Origin: Deinococcus sonorensis KR-87
GTDB taxonomy: Bacteria > Deinococcota > Deinococci > Deinococcales > Deinococcaceae
DNA length: 64,000 bases
NCBI RefSeq assembly: GCF_040256395.1
Contig: NZ_CP158301.1
Location: 1-64,000 of the forward strand
Reading direction: 5' to 3'
Each line of letters starts with the position of its first letter. Position 1 is the stretch's first letter. Below, one piece after another: positions 1-9,369 of the stretch. The position numbers and the translations under genes were made by a program. The notes under the pieces were generated by a model. It did no database searches. It saw only the letters and a program-made list of their open reading frames with translations, and was not told the origin of the DNA.

Positions 1-572
1 CCCTCTGGGACGGCTCCAACGAACGGCGCCACATTGAGTACTTTAAGGTCGCCGTCCGGCACCTGCGCCTGGCCCTGGCGTCCCCTCCGTCGGTCACCTT
101 CAACCCACTTCCATATGACGCTGGACAGTACCGCCTCTCGGAACGGTTCCAATTGGACCTCGACGTCCACATTGCGGCCGAGGCCTTGAGGTCTCCTTCC
201 GAAAGCAGTCTGCGCCGGGCCCTGAGCGTATACGCGGGTCCTTTTCTTGCTGCTTCCGACGCGGAATGGTCCGCGTCGGTCCGCCTGGAATCCCTCGAAG
301 CCACTGTCGCTGTGGCCTTCAGGTTGGCTGAGCTTCTGGAAGGCACGGCCCCGGACGAGGCAGCGGCAATCTACCACCACTTGATCGCGATCGATCCCCT
401 CCAGGAGGACGCGTATGTCCGGTTAATTCGATTGTGTCAGGAGCGTGGAGACCGGGCGTCCGCCAAGCAGGTCTACCTGAAGTACCGGCGGATGCTCAAA
501 GAGGAATGGGGACGGTCGCCGGACCAAGCACTTGCAGCGGCCTATGACGGCGCGCACGCTGGCCTTCCCTGA
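1..572 (+). CDS. BTAD-type transcriptional regulator, C-terminal part
   Basis: Reading frame 3 is open from the window edge to the TGA at 570-572, so the N-terminus lies outside. The visible part begins LWDGSNERRHIEYFKVAVRH, which resembles the end of a winged-helix OmpR/SARP-type DNA-binding domain. It is followed by a helical repeat region with the layout of a bacterial transcriptional activator domain (BTAD): paired TPR-like helices around AAAIYHHLIAIDPLQEDAYV and the closing VYLKYRRMLKEEWG. Proteins of this kind regulate secondary metabolism or act as large AfsR-like regulators. The small gene at 631 follows on the same strand and may be co-transcribed. Family assignment is from motif memory; the target is unknown. 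Confidence 0.7.
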   Translation, partial: LWDGSNERRHIEYFKVAVRHLRLALASPPSVTFNPLPYDAGQYRLSERFQLDLDVHIAAEALRSPSESSLRRALSVYAGPFLAASDAEWSASVRLESLEATVAVAFRLAELLEGTAPDEAAAIYHHLIAIDPLQEDAYVRLIRLCQERGDRASAKQVYLKYRRMLKEEWGRSPDQALAAAYDGAHAGLP

Positions 573-630
573 ACCTTCCCCAAGTCACAGCTACGATCAA
601 TCAAGCGGTTCTGCTTCAAAGGAGGAATAC

Positions 631-978
631 ATGTCAGGAGATGCTGCCACAGTCGGTGCGAGAACGTTCAGCCAAGCATTGGACGAGCTCAGGACGCTTC
701 TGGCCAACATGGGTGAGGGAGGTGACGCCAACCCAGCCAAGACCCCCCTCCTCTTGACGGAGAATGATCGGAACACGCTGCATTTCATGCTGATCTACGA
801 TCTGATCGATGGTCTGCTGAGCGACAGCGGCTGGTCCTCAGAGCGACGCAGAACGAATCTGGGAGCGATCGCCACCTTCATTTCGTCCTTGACGACCAGA
901 GAAGATGGGACCGGGTACATGGGATTCGAGAAGAAGGCCCTCGAGAACATGGTCACTGCTCTCGGCGCGTCTGATTAG
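631..978 (+). CDS. hypothetical protein, 115 aa
   Basis: The ATG at 631 is chosen because a strong ribosome binding site, AAAGGAGG, lies at 618-625. A longer in-frame start at 532 would overlap the upstream gene and has no such site. The product is a mostly helical soluble protein with no signal peptide or membrane segment. I do not recognise the family. It sits about 60 bases after the BTAD regulator on the same strand and 9 bases before the next small gene, so these may form an operon. Confidence 0.6.
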   Translation: MSGDAATVGARTFSQALDELRTLLANMGEGGDANPAKTPLLLTENDRNTLHFMLIYDLIDGLLSDSGWSSERRRTNLGAIATFISSLTTREDGTGYMGFEKKALENMVTALGASD

Positions 979-986
979 TCACCTCA

Positions 987-1244
987 ATGACGCGCCAGGA
1001 TGAGTCGGAACGGAACGTGCTGCTGGGTCCGGCAGCACGTCCAGTGCTAATCCTGGTGATTGAACACCTTCGTCCTGACCTGGATGCGACCTCAATTGGA
1101 GCGGCGGTTGAACGCATCGTCCTGTGTAGTGAGGAGCAACGTGATCTTCAGAGTCTCTGGACCGAATTGCTCGAGGCCATTCAGGAGCTGACCGGGACGA
1201 GCCCCAGGGGCGAGGCTGCACTTTGGCAGCCTCGCCCTGAATAA
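987..1244 (+). CDS. hypothetical protein, 85 aa
   Basis: A short gene that begins 9 bases after the previous stop, which suggests translational coupling; no clear ribosome binding site is visible. The product has a balanced helical composition (LILVIEHLRPDL, LLEAIQELTG) and no recognised domain. A perfect 9-bp stem-loop lies inside its last codons and may end the transcript. Confidence 0.45.
   Translation: MTRQDESERNVLLGPAARPVLILVIEHLRPDLDATSIGAAVERIVLCSEEQRDLQSLWTELLEAIQELTGTSPRGEAALWQPRPE
1211..1234 (+). terminator. hairpin at the end of the small-gene pair
   Basis: CGAGGCTGC (1211-1219) and GCAGCCTCG (1226-1234) form a perfect 9-bp stem with a 6-base loop. No T tract follows, so termination is inferred from the position at the end of the operon. 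Confidence 0.35.
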
Positions 1245-1379
1245 TGGACAAGCGGAATCAGACATCCAGCTGAGCCGTTGCACTGGACAGAGTCAACGTG
1301 GGTCCGGGGACTCGAATTTGATTGGATCGTGTGGCAGGGTTGTCCGCCACAGGCAAACTCCAGCAGGTGAGTTGAGAAC

Positions 1380-1422
1380 GATCCCAGCGGGCGGCCGGAA
1401 GTTCCGGCCGCCCGCTGGGATC
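1380..1422. repeat. perfect 43-bp palindrome
   Basis: GATCCCAGCGGGCGGCCGGAA (1380-1400) is followed, after a single G, by its exact reverse complement up to 1422. With a one-base centre this is a cruciform-capable inverted repeat. There is no clear gene on either side, so it could be a bidirectional terminator or a REP/MITE-like element. Confidence 0.8.
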
Positions 1423-2145
1423 ATTATTTGCACGCCTTCATGGCCCCTGGAGGGTGCCATTGAACCGACGCCAAACCACGAAGCCCCAGATTCGGAGGGG
1501 AAAGGCCAGGCAAGCTTGGTGTGGCGCGGGTGGTCCAGACCCAATCAACACTGCTGCCGGCATGTGGGCCCGTATGACGTTCCAATTAAGTTGTGATTCC
1601 GTGCGGTGAAGGCGAAACGGAGACGCTCCACAGCAGGCACTGTAGAAGATCCCGGAGCCCAGCAGGGTGTTCGTGCGGATGATTTCAAGCCTCCCGTGTG
1701 CATGGTGAAGTTGGGCGACGAACGTACGAGCGGGCCCAGTGACCCGGAATGCTGCCCGCAGGCTGTCGAGTGGAGTGCGTGGCAGTGGTCCAGCTGCACC
1801 GGCATGGTCATGATGTTCTGCGAAAAGCGGGCCGTCAGGCGACCGGTCAGACCTGCGTGACCCACCGCCTCGCCCTGAGGTGCCGGTGCCCGACCATCCG
1901 CTTTTCTGCTGGGATGAAACGATATGGGGGACGACTCCAGCAATGGCCGCGGTGGCCGGTACGCGGAGCGACCCGTGTGCTTGACCGTGAGCGGTACTGC
2001 ATTGACAGGTCGTGTTTCGGGTCTCCGGCAGTGTTCGGAGCCTTTAGAGCGCGCATCTGCCCGGCGTGCTCCGCCGGGCGTTTAGGCTCTCCGGACCGGC
2101 ACCTCCCTGACCACAGGCGCAAACAGGACGCGTCAGCGAGCGGCA

Positions 2146-2350
2146 TCAGCCGCAACCCTGACTGACATCCAGCCACTGTTCGGGCTTGAGACCGGCCCGT
2201 TTGTCGCGCCTGGGCTCCCGATGCCACCACGTGTTCACGACGTCCGTCTCCAGTACAGCGGCGGAAACGCCCCCTGCCTCCCGGTCCAGCGCCTCCTCAA
2301 CCAGGGAAGTGAGCAAGCGCGTGACGGATTGAACGCAGAATGCCGGCGCT
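2146..2350 (-). pseudogene. possible gene remnant
   Basis: One minus-strand frame gives a protein-like stretch including VTRLLTSLVEEALDREAGG and LKPEQWLDVSQGCG before a TGA at 2146. The frame is closed upstream by a TGA near 2351 and has no obvious start. The other frames just upstream also contain protein-like pieces, so this is probably the tail of a frameshifted or deleted gene. No family recognised. Confidence 0.25.
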
Positions 2351-2802
2351 CAGCTTGACCCGCAGGACCTCTCGGAGACCCACGAGCGGGGAAGGCGCTC
2401 CTACAGAAGGCGTACGAGGGGCACACCACCCCCGATCTTCTCCGCGGGCCTTCCCCGGTCCTTCCCCAGGCAGGGCGCACCGTAAGCCCAGGAGCGGAAT
2501 TGTCAAGGCAGATCACCCCACCGCTCCACGGCAAGACGTCCGGCACAGGTTCGGCATAGCCACATCCTGTCTACCGGCCACCGCTCTGGAGTCTGAGATG
2601 GACGCACCCGTCACCCTCTCCATGGAAACGCCACCATCACCTATCCATGCGGTGTACCTCCAGAGCGTCAGACAGAAGGGCCTGCCGGTCCGGGCCGTAA
2701 CCCACACCCAATGAAGGAGGTTGATATTTGCTCCGAGCCTGCCCGCCCCGCGTCTAGTGCTGAGTTCATGCTGCAGCGCCCCGCTGTCCCATGGAGGTTG
2801 TG

Positions 2803-3174
2803 ATGCGTACATTCCTGCTGTCGAGCGTGTTGTTTGGCGTGTTGTCCGGTGCGGCCCTTGCAGGCGCGCCCGTCTCGAGTTTCCCGAGTGCTTCCCCAGC
2901 CCTGATCGCGCAGCTTACTCCGTATGGTGGCGCCGGGTTCACGGACGACCAGGCGAACCAGCAGGTGGCTCAGGCGGACCAGCTGCTGCACGGGATGGGA
3001 TACGGCACCCGCGCTGTTCGGGGCGCCGGCGCGGGCGGGAGGGTCTACCGCTGGTACCACCAGGGCACCGACACCACCGTGATGGCGTTTGTGGACCGGC
3101 GTGACGTAGGCCGGGAACTGCAGTTCATGGTGCTGCCCTGGCGAGTCGTGTGGAACGAGCTCACCGGTCCCTGA
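2803..3174 (+). CDS. small exported hypothetical protein, 123 aa
   Basis: The ATG at 2803 is preceded by GGAGG at 2793-2797. The product begins with a classical signal peptide (MRTFLLSSVLFGVLSGAALA, cleavage near AGA), so it is predicted to be exported. The mature part of about 100 residues is Gly-rich and contains VYRWYHQGTDTTVMAFVDR, which suggests a small beta-rich fold. No family recognised. Confidence 0.7.
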   Translation: MRTFLLSSVLFGVLSGAALAGAPVSSFPSASPALIAQLTPYGGAGFTDDQANQQVAQADQLLHGMGYGTRAVRGAGAGGRVYRWYHQGTDTTVMAFVDRRDVGRELQFMVLPWRVVWNELTGP

Positions 3175-3337
3175 ACCCATTTTCCGTGTGACGCGGCCGC
3201 GCGCTGCAGTGGATCAGCGCGCGGCTTCGTCCACTGGCAGCGGACGACGGTGCGTTCGAGCAGCAGTCAAGTGCACCTGCCGTCCACCTGCCCATCGCCC
3301 ATCCCTCTCATCTCAACCGCTGTTCTGGAGGACGCCC

Positions 3338-5255
3338 ATGAATGCACTGGTCCGACCCTTCGCCCTGCTCTCGCTCGGCCTGACGCTCGCCGCCTGTGGG
3401 GGCGGCCCCGTCACCCCACCCGGCACGCCCGTCGCGTCCCTGAACGACAGCGGCGCCGGAAGTCTGCGCGAGGCGATCAGCGCCGCCGCCCCGGGCGACA
3501 CCCTGCGCCTCACCACCAGCGGCACCCTGACCCTCACCCGGCCGCTGGTCGTCGACAAGGACGTCACGATCGTCGCCAAGGGCGTGACCGTTGACGCTGC
3601 CGGAACGGGCCGCGCGCTGGAGATCGCCAAAGGCGTCACCGTCACCGTCACTGGCGGCACGCTGAAAGGCGGGACCGGCGCGGTCCTGCCCGCCAGCGTC
3701 AACATCCACCGGGCCGAACAGCCCGGCCCGGCCCGGCAGGACCCTCGGGCCGACGTGCACCCCGACAGGATCAGGCTGCAGGCGACCACGACGCCACCGA
3801 ACGTGGGCGGGGTGCTGCTCAACCGCGGCAGCCTGATCCTGGACGGCGTGACCGTCACCGGCGGCCGGGCAAATCTCGGCGGCGGCATCTACAACGACGC
3901 GGGCGCCACCCTGACCCTCCGCGGCACCACCACCGTCACCGGCAACACCGCGACCCTCCTCGACCCCACGGACCTCACCCTGGCGCAGGGCTATGGGGGT
4001 GGCATCTACACCCTGGGGACGGTGAACGTGAACGGCGGGAGCGTCAGCGGCAACACCGCCGTGTACTCGGGAGGTGGCCTCCGGGGCGGTGTGGGCAGCC
4101 GCATGACCGTCAGCGGTGGGAAGGTGGACGGCAACGCCTGCACCCTGCCGTTCACCGGCACCAGCGCGGCCGACGCCGACGGGTGCGCGGGCGGCGGCAT
4201 CTTCACCCGGGGCGACCTCAGCATCACCGGCGGGAGCGTCACCAACAACACCGCGACGTACTTCGGCGGCGGTGTGACCGTCCAGGCCACCTGCACCGAC
4301 GCCACCTGCACCACCCTCACCTACCCGACGTTCACCATGTCCGGCGGCACGGTCGAAGGGAACGCCACCACCGGCACCGCGGACAACGGTGGGGGCGGCC
4401 TTTGGCTGTACAGCACCGGCACCATCTCCGGCGGTTCCATTCGCGGGAACCGCAGCATGTATGGGGGCGGCATCGACAGCTGGCACGACCTGAACATCAC
4501 CGGCGGCGCCATCGAGAACAACACGGCCACCGAGAACGGCGGTGGCGTGACCCTGTCCCACGATGGGGCGTATCACATCGGTGGAACGGCCCGACGTCAC
4601 CGGCAACGCGGCCATGAACGCGGGGGGTGGCGTGTACGTGACAGGGAAGGCCCAGGCGACGATGGATGGCGGGCAGATCGCGGGGAACAGCGTGACCGGC
4701 ACGCCCGACGGCGGCGGTGGCGTGCGGATTTCCGGCAGCTCGGCGTTCACACTCGCGGGCGGGGAGATCCGAGACAACACCGCGCTGAAGACCGGGGCGG
4801 GCGTGACGGTGGGCGGCCAGTTCACCATGACCGGGGGGAGCATCACCGGGAACACGGTGAAGGGCACCACCAGTACGGACAATCCCGCGCATCAGGGCGG
4901 GGGCGGGGTGCGGCTGTACGCCGGCTCGCGGGCCACGATGAGTGGCGGGACCATCAGCGGCAACCGGGCGCGGTGGGGGGCGGGCGTCGTGATCGACGGG
5001 CCGTACCAGACGTCCCCCACCTCCGAATTCACGCTGTCCGGCGGGACCGTCTCCGGCAATACCATCGTGGACAGCAGCAATGTCGGTGGCGGCTTCTTCA
5101 ACATGGGCACCCTGACCATCACGTCGGGGAACGTCACCGGCAACACGGCGACGCAGCATGGCGGCGGCGTCTACAATTCGAAGACCGCAACGTACAGCCA
5201 GCCGGGCGGCAGCGTGAGTGGCAACACGCCCGATGACGTATACACCTCGCCCTGA
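3338..5255 (+). pseudogene. beta-helix lipoprotein with a frameshift
   Basis: The ATG at 3338 has the ribosome binding site GGAGGACG at 3327-3334. The product starts with a lipoprotein signal whose lipobox is LAAC, so it should be anchored at the cell surface. The body is built of many short repeats around GG(T/S)(V/I)xGN(T/N)A, each carrying a GGG(V/I)Y-type turn, the signature of right-handed parallel beta-helix proteins (choice-of-anchor / polymorphic outer-membrane-type repeats). From about 4580 the repeat pattern continues only in the next frame, up to a TGA at 5253-5255. The original frame stays open to 5236 but becomes Arg/His-rich noise. About one extra base near 4580-4600 explains this. 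It could be a true pseudogene, phase variation or a sequencing error. Confidence 0.75.
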
Positions 5256-5276
5256 AGCTACCGTGCGTTCTATCGC

Positions 5277-5492
5277 TTGGCGTTTGGTGAACATCGACCG
5301 ATCCTTGTGAAGGCCGAGGGCGCAGCACGAGTGCTGCGTCTGTCACCCGCCGAGGCGGCGTTGCTGGGCGAGCGGTACCCGAACGTGCTCGTCGATCGCG
5401 ATGTGCAGTTTCGCCCTCGCCCCTCGCGCTCCCCACTCGCGCCGACTGTTGAGCCCATTGCGCTGCCCGCAGCAGATCACGCCAATCCATGA
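5277..5492 (+). pseudogene. possible remnant of a subtilase propeptide
   Basis: A 71-codon frame from a TTG contains VLRLSPAEAALLGERYPNV followed by LVDRDVQFRP. This resembles the end of an inhibitor-I9-like prodomain of S8 peptidases. No peptidase domain follows, because the frame ends at 5492 just before a convergent gene. The similarity is from memory and short, so this is a weak call. Confidence 0.2.
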
Positions 5493-5515
5493 GGCGTTGC
5501 TGCTGCGTGTCATGA

Positions 5516-6619
5516 TCACACGAGTCGAGCCCGTTTCGTTCCGATCGACTGCTTGATTACTTGCGCTGTGAAGATCATGGAGCCTAAGCCAAACAGAAAC
5601 AGGAGCGTCCGCAAGGCATAGTCGAGGGCGTCCGTGCTGATGAGGCCGTATGCTCGGTACACGTCCAGCACACGTGGAACGACTAGAAAAGCCAGAGTAA
5701 GGGCCAGCGAAGCGCCGTACGCTGTGATCCCGACTGCAAAGAAGTACCAACGCACCGTGGACTCCTTCGTGGTAACAGACTTTTGATCGTAGGTGACGTC
5801 CCAGGTCATGGTCCAGGTTTGAGGATCGAACGTGCCTGTCCCGCCCGTCACCTTTCCAACTTCGTGCGCCTGACCTTCCTGAACGCCGAAACTGTACAAC
5901 AACGGTGCGATGGCGATGATCGCCACGATGATCGCAGCCGTTAAACCCACGGCAACTTTGTTGGCCGCGTCAAGCACCAAGACGGAAGTGACGCCGGTCG
6001 CCAACGTACCGAGGAAGGTAAAATTTGTCAGCCACGAGGAGTCTGGGAGAAGCTGGGCAGCCTTGATGTTGTCTTCCCAACTCCACCCCTTACCCAAACG
6101 CACACGACCCAACAGCAATGAAGCCAGCGTCAATAAGAAAGGCAACCAGAACACCAGATAACCCGATGCATACGGCACAAAATTCTCGCGTGCATAAAGC
6201 TGAACCGGAATGACACTCACGGATTTGCTGTCGACAAGAGTCCCTTGGGCATTGGCTCGTTTTCCCGCTGTTGTCAATACGAGATGACCTCGAAATGACT
6301 TCGCATTTGATTGCGGACTATCTTTGAAGGCTGTTTTGAGCTGGTTCGCGGTTGGAAGGGAGAAGACCTGAAGCACAGCGTCGTCCTGAGGCACGGCGAG
6401 ATCCTTGGCGGTGGTGATTCGATTTGTCGCGCCCTCAAGAACAAGGGTCAGGGTACCTTTCGCGTTGGTCACCCCTTCGTTGATGATCGAGAGGGTCTCC
6501 TTGTCTCCCACGTACGTCTCGAGTGAACTCGGCTGACTGATGGTCACCGATTGTGCGCTGACCATGCCAAGCAAGCAACACACCGTGACAAGCCGCCGTC
6601 GTTGTCTTCTTCCCAGCAT
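5516..6619 (-). CDS. exported multi-pass membrane protein, 367 aa
   Basis: The ATG at 6619 follows GGAGGTGATC, an almost perfect complement of the 16S rRNA 3' end. Residues 1-22 form a signal sequence. About 130 residues of beta-rich extracytoplasmic domain follow (TISQPSSLETYVG onward). Then come about five membrane segments: near 155-175 (VFWLPFLLTLASLLLG), 200-245 (two), 285-310 and 335-355. A hydrophilic loop of about 45 residues lies between segments three and four. I do not recognise the family. The gene stands alone on the minus strand. Confidence 0.75.
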   Translation of the reverse strand: MLGRRQRRRLVTVCCLLGMVSAQSVTISQPSSLETYVGDKETLSIINEGVTNAKGTLTLVLEGATNRITTAKDLAVPQDDAVLQVFSLPTANQLKTAFKDSPQSNAKSFRGHLVLTTAGKRANAQGTLVDSKSVSVIPVQLYARENFVPYASGYLVFWLPFLLTLASLLLGRVRLGKGWSWEDNIKAAQLLPDSSWLTNFTFLGTLATGVTSVLVLDAANKVAVGLTAAIIVAIIAIAPLLYSFGVQEGQAHEVGKVTGGTGTFDPQTWTMTWDVTYDQKSVTTKESTVRWYFFAVGITAYGASLALTLAFLVVPRVLDVYRAYGLISTDALDYALRTLLFLFGLGSMIFTAQVIKQSIGTKRARLV

Positions 6620-6918
6620 AGATCACCTCCGGCGCGCGGAAGGCGAAGAAGGTGGGGCGCCACTTTCAGCGTACCTCTGAATTTCTGGTTACGCCGCGCA
6701 TGTGTTGTGCCAAAGATTGTCTGGGGATGTCAACGTGAGACTTTTTTGTCTTCCAGGGTCGTGAACAAGCCATTCGCCCACGTGCACGACCTTGTCTCAG
6801 GCTGCGGGGCTCACATGAAGGGTGTGAGTACTTGCCTTGTGGCTGCCCCAGCCGACCCGCCACTTCTATCGGTGGTCTTCGGCGGTCGCTTTGCCTCACT
6901 CTCTCCCATACTTAGTGG
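6620..6918. other. intergenic region, nothing recognised
   Basis: About 300 bases between the starts and ends of two minus-strand genes. It should contain the promoter of the membrane protein gene, but I cannot point to clear -35/-10 boxes. No repeat or RNA gene seen. Confidence 0.4.
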
Positions 6919-7938
6919 TTAGAGGTCGGCGAGCTCGGCCGCGAGGTCGTCCGCCGGGACTTCAACGTAGGCGCGAGTGATGTTGACGCTCGCATGCCCC
7001 AGGTGGTGCGCCACGCGAGCGAAGTCCCGGGTGCGTTTGTACAAGAGTGTTCCGTTGTACTTCCGGTACGGGTGGAACCCCGTCCACTTCAACCCCTCTG
7101 CTTCCATCAGTCGCCTGAGGTGGTAGGCCGCGCCCGAGCGGTAGCGGTAGGTGAAGAGTCGCCTATCGTGCCCATGGCCCACGTGATCCTGCAACGCATC
7201 GAGCAGCGTCCCGGAGATGCCGACAATACGCACCTTTTCTCCCTTGCCCCGGACGGTCAGACGACGGTTCCCGGTATCGATGTCCTTCCAGGTGAGCGTC
7301 AGGGCCTCTTCGATCCGCAATCCGGCATGGGCCGTCAGGAGGATCAGAACCCGCAGGTCGGTGCGCTGTTCCCGTTCCGCTGCCGCGAGGGCGCGGTGCA
7401 CCACGGTCTCCCGGTACGGTGGGCGTTTGCTGATGGCGTCGGTGTGGTCCCTCGGTTGCTTCACGTCCTGGAACGGCTGGGCATCCGTCGCTCCTGCCCA
7501 GCGCAGGGCGGCGTATAAGGCGTTCGCGGCCGCGACTCGGGAGCGGACCGTCGCGGGCGCTTTCCGCTGTGTTCCTTCCCTGTTCGCGGTGAGGCTGGTG
7601 ACCCAGAAGGCCGCGTCGTTGCGCCGGGGCCGCAGGAGGTTCCAGGCGCGGTCCTCGGCGTGAGTGAGGAATTGCCGGACGCCGGTGCGATACGAGCGCA
7701 GAGTATGGGGGCTGATGGTGATGCCGACCTGCGAGAGGGTGGTGAGGTACGTGACGGTCAGGTCCCAGAGGACGGGGAGGTTCTTGTCCCTGGCCGCTTC
7801 GGTGGCGCGGCGTCTCAGTTCGTCTTCGGGGAGGCTGGTCCATGCGGACGCCTGGTCGAGAAGGTGGGTGCGGGGGCGGTCCAGGGTGAAGGAGGGGGTA
7901 AGGGCTGGTCCTTCGCTGACGTTTCCTCCCTGGTCCAT
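6919..7938 (-). CDS. tyrosine recombinase / integrase
   Basis: A site-specific recombinase of the lambda-integrase family, 339 aa from the ATG at 7938. The N-terminal third is a SAM-like core-binding domain (SPHTLRSYRTGVRQFLTH). The C-terminal catalytic domain shows the expected residues in order: Arg in HAGLRIEEAL, a Lys in the beta-hairpin (VRGKGEKVR), the H-x-x-R box as HPYRKYNG, a second His in HHLGHASV and the Tyr nucleophile in TRAYVEV. All catalytic residues seem present, so it should be active. It may resolve plasmid dimers or drive integration. The -10-like TATCAT is only about 7 bases from this ATG, so the mRNA may be leaderless. An alternative start at 7965 would run through the operator-like palindrome. 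Confidence 0.85.
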   Translation of the reverse strand: MDQGGNVSEGPALTPSFTLDRPRTHLLDQASAWTSLPEDELRRRATEAARDKNLPVLWDLTVTYLTTLSQVGITISPHTLRSYRTGVRQFLTHAEDRAWNLLRPRRNDAAFWVTSLTANREGTQRKAPATVRSRVAAANALYAALRWAGATDAQPFQDVKQPRDHTDAISKRPPYRETVVHRALAAAEREQRTDLRVLILLTAHAGLRIEEALTLTWKDIDTGNRRLTVRGKGEKVRIVGISGTLLDALQDHVGHGHDRRLFTYRYRSGAAYHLRRLMEAEGLKWTGFHPYRKYNGTLLYKRTRDFARVAHHLGHASVNITRAYVEVPADDLAAELADL

Positions 7939-7940
7939 GG

Positions 7941-7970
7941 TTTGGATGATAACAGCTCTTATCATCCAAA
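7941..7970 (-). promoter_or_regulatory. palindromic operator over the integrase promoter
   Basis: TTTGGATGATAA (7941-7952) and TTATCATCCAAA (7959-7970) form a perfect 12-bp inverted repeat with a 6-base spacer. It overlaps the likely -10 box of the integrase gene. The layout is that of a dimeric repressor site; the binding protein is unknown. Confidence 0.6.
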
Positions 7971-8181
7971 CGACGGGCGACCGTCCACCCGCGCCGGGGG
8001 GGCGACTGGCAGCGGCCCGTTCCCTGGAGTACCATCAGGTCGGTTCTGTTCCGCGACCCGTCAGCTCGCACCCCACCCGGGGCATGGTGAACACGGAACG
8101 TTCTTCCCCCTTTTGCCGAGTCTCCTCGAGAGCGAAGCAAGAAACGCGAGCGGTCTTGCTTCAACGCCTCGGGAGAGTCGT

Positions 8182-9369
8182 ATGAACACATTATGGAAAG
8201 ACCAGGCGCGGCGGCTGGTGCAGGCGCTGCCGCAGCCAGGAACCCGTCTTCGTCACAGTCACGCTCTTGAAGTCGTGGCCAGGGTGTATGGGTTTCCGAA
8301 CTGGGACACGCTGTGTGCCCAGCCTGCTGTTGCACTGCCGGACCCCGCCGGCTCCGCGAAGCGGCTCCAGGCCGCATTAAGGACATACGGCGTGCTTGTG
8401 GACACGGAACAAGCCACGGAGCTGTGCCGAGCGTGCCTGCTGGAAGGGTTCAACGTCGGGGAGGACGACCAAGCGCATGCGCTGCCGTTTGAGCTGCCCT
8501 GGTATGCAATCAGCCGACTTCGTAATGCCTGGGTGTTCCCCGAAACGGTCCGGACGCTCGCCCCGTGGCCAGTCCTCCCCTTGGCGCTCCGGGACATCAT
8601 CTCGCCTGCGGAGCAGCGGCTGATCCAGCAGGCGCGTTATTTGAAGTGGTCCACGGAGCACGGTTTTCAGGCGGACGGGCGCCCCATCCGGTCCCTGGCC
8701 GGTCTCTCTGACCCCTGGCTGATGCGCTGGTATACGCTGCATCTCACCAGCGGCGCGTCGGGTTACCTGCTGTTCTGCGCCACCCATGGGCTGAGGGGAT
8801 TCAGCCCGAAGTGGCGCACCGGGCACGGCCTGTTTGAGTCCTGGACCGGCCTGGAGTTGAGGCGGGGCATCCCTGCACCGCCGCCCGCGCTGCCACTCAG
8901 CGTGGCTCACCGGGTGACCCTGATCTACGGGAACGCGGCTTCCGACCGTCTCACGCCCCTGGTGTCCAGGGCGTACGGGGCGGCAAAGACGGGAAAGAGT
9001 TACCTGCTGTCCGATACCGAGCTGATGGGAACCGCCGCAGGCGCGTTGAGCGTGCCTGGACCCTGCACCGTGCTGGGGCACGCTCAGCACGGCCTGAAGG
9101 TGCTCAACGAGCGCGGCGCCGGAGCCGACGATACGCTGGCACTGGTCCTCAACCATGAGCACTCGACGTTGACGCTGCTCAGGGAGGCCCAGGAGCGCGG
9201 CATGCGTCTCATTCTGAGCCTGAACGTTGAACACGTTGAGCAGGTCACCCGGACCATCAAAGGATATCATTTGGGTGCAGATGTTCAGCTGGTGGACGCA
9301 ACCCGAATGAGGGTTCCTTTGCCCTCTCCCCAACCACCCGAGCGCACCGCGTCCGGTCATCGTCACTGA
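8182..9369 (+). CDS. glyoxalase-like N-terminal domain fused to P-loop-type region, 395 aa
   Basis: The ATG at 8182 is preceded by GGGAGAG at 8171-8177; the frame is open further upstream without a better start. Residues 24-45 (RHSHALEVVARVYGFPNWDTL) match the short motif of the so-called glyoxalase superfamily protein domain found at the N-terminus of plasmid-encoded proteins. Residues 266-273 (GAAKTGKS) fit a Walker A loop. A hydrophobic strand LALVLNHEHSTL and RLILSLNVEHVEQV follow, as in P-loop ATPases of mobile elements. Its role is unknown; the position between the integrase and the partition locus suggests plasmid biology. Confidence 0.65.
   Translation: MNTLWKDQARRLVQALPQPGTRLRHSHALEVVARVYGFPNWDTLCAQPAVALPDPAGSAKRLQAALRTYGVLVDTEQATELCRACLLEGFNVGEDDQAHALPFELPWYAISRLRNAWVFPETVRTLAPWPVLPLALRDIISPAEQRLIQQARYLKWSTEHGFQADGRPIRSLAGLSDPWLMRWYTLHLTSGASGYLLFCATHGLRGFSPKWRTGHGLFESWTGLELRRGIPAPPPALPLSVAHRVTLIYGNAASDRLTPLVSRAYGAAKTGKSYLLSDTELMGTAAGALSVPGPCTVLGHAQHGLKVLNERGAGADDTLALVLNHEHSTLTLLREAQERGMRLILSLNVEHVEQVTRTIKGYHLGADVQLVDATRMRVPLPSPQPPERTASGHRH

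Larger units (their letters stand above)
1245..2802. other. long region without a confident gene
   Basis: Apart from the palindrome at 1380-1422 and a protein-like frame at 2146-2350, I find no reading frame with convincing composition or ribosome binding site. A stem-loop at about 2059-2079 (GCCCGGCG paired with CGCCGGGC), followed by GTTTAGG, is terminator-like. The stretch looks like decayed DNA. Confidence 0.5.

Noticed and set aside
3308..4882. 524-aa minus-strand reading frame
   Set aside because: It is the antisense shadow of the Gly/Thr-rich beta-helix gene; high GC keeps it open and its Val/Gly/Ala-rich product has no protein-like pattern.
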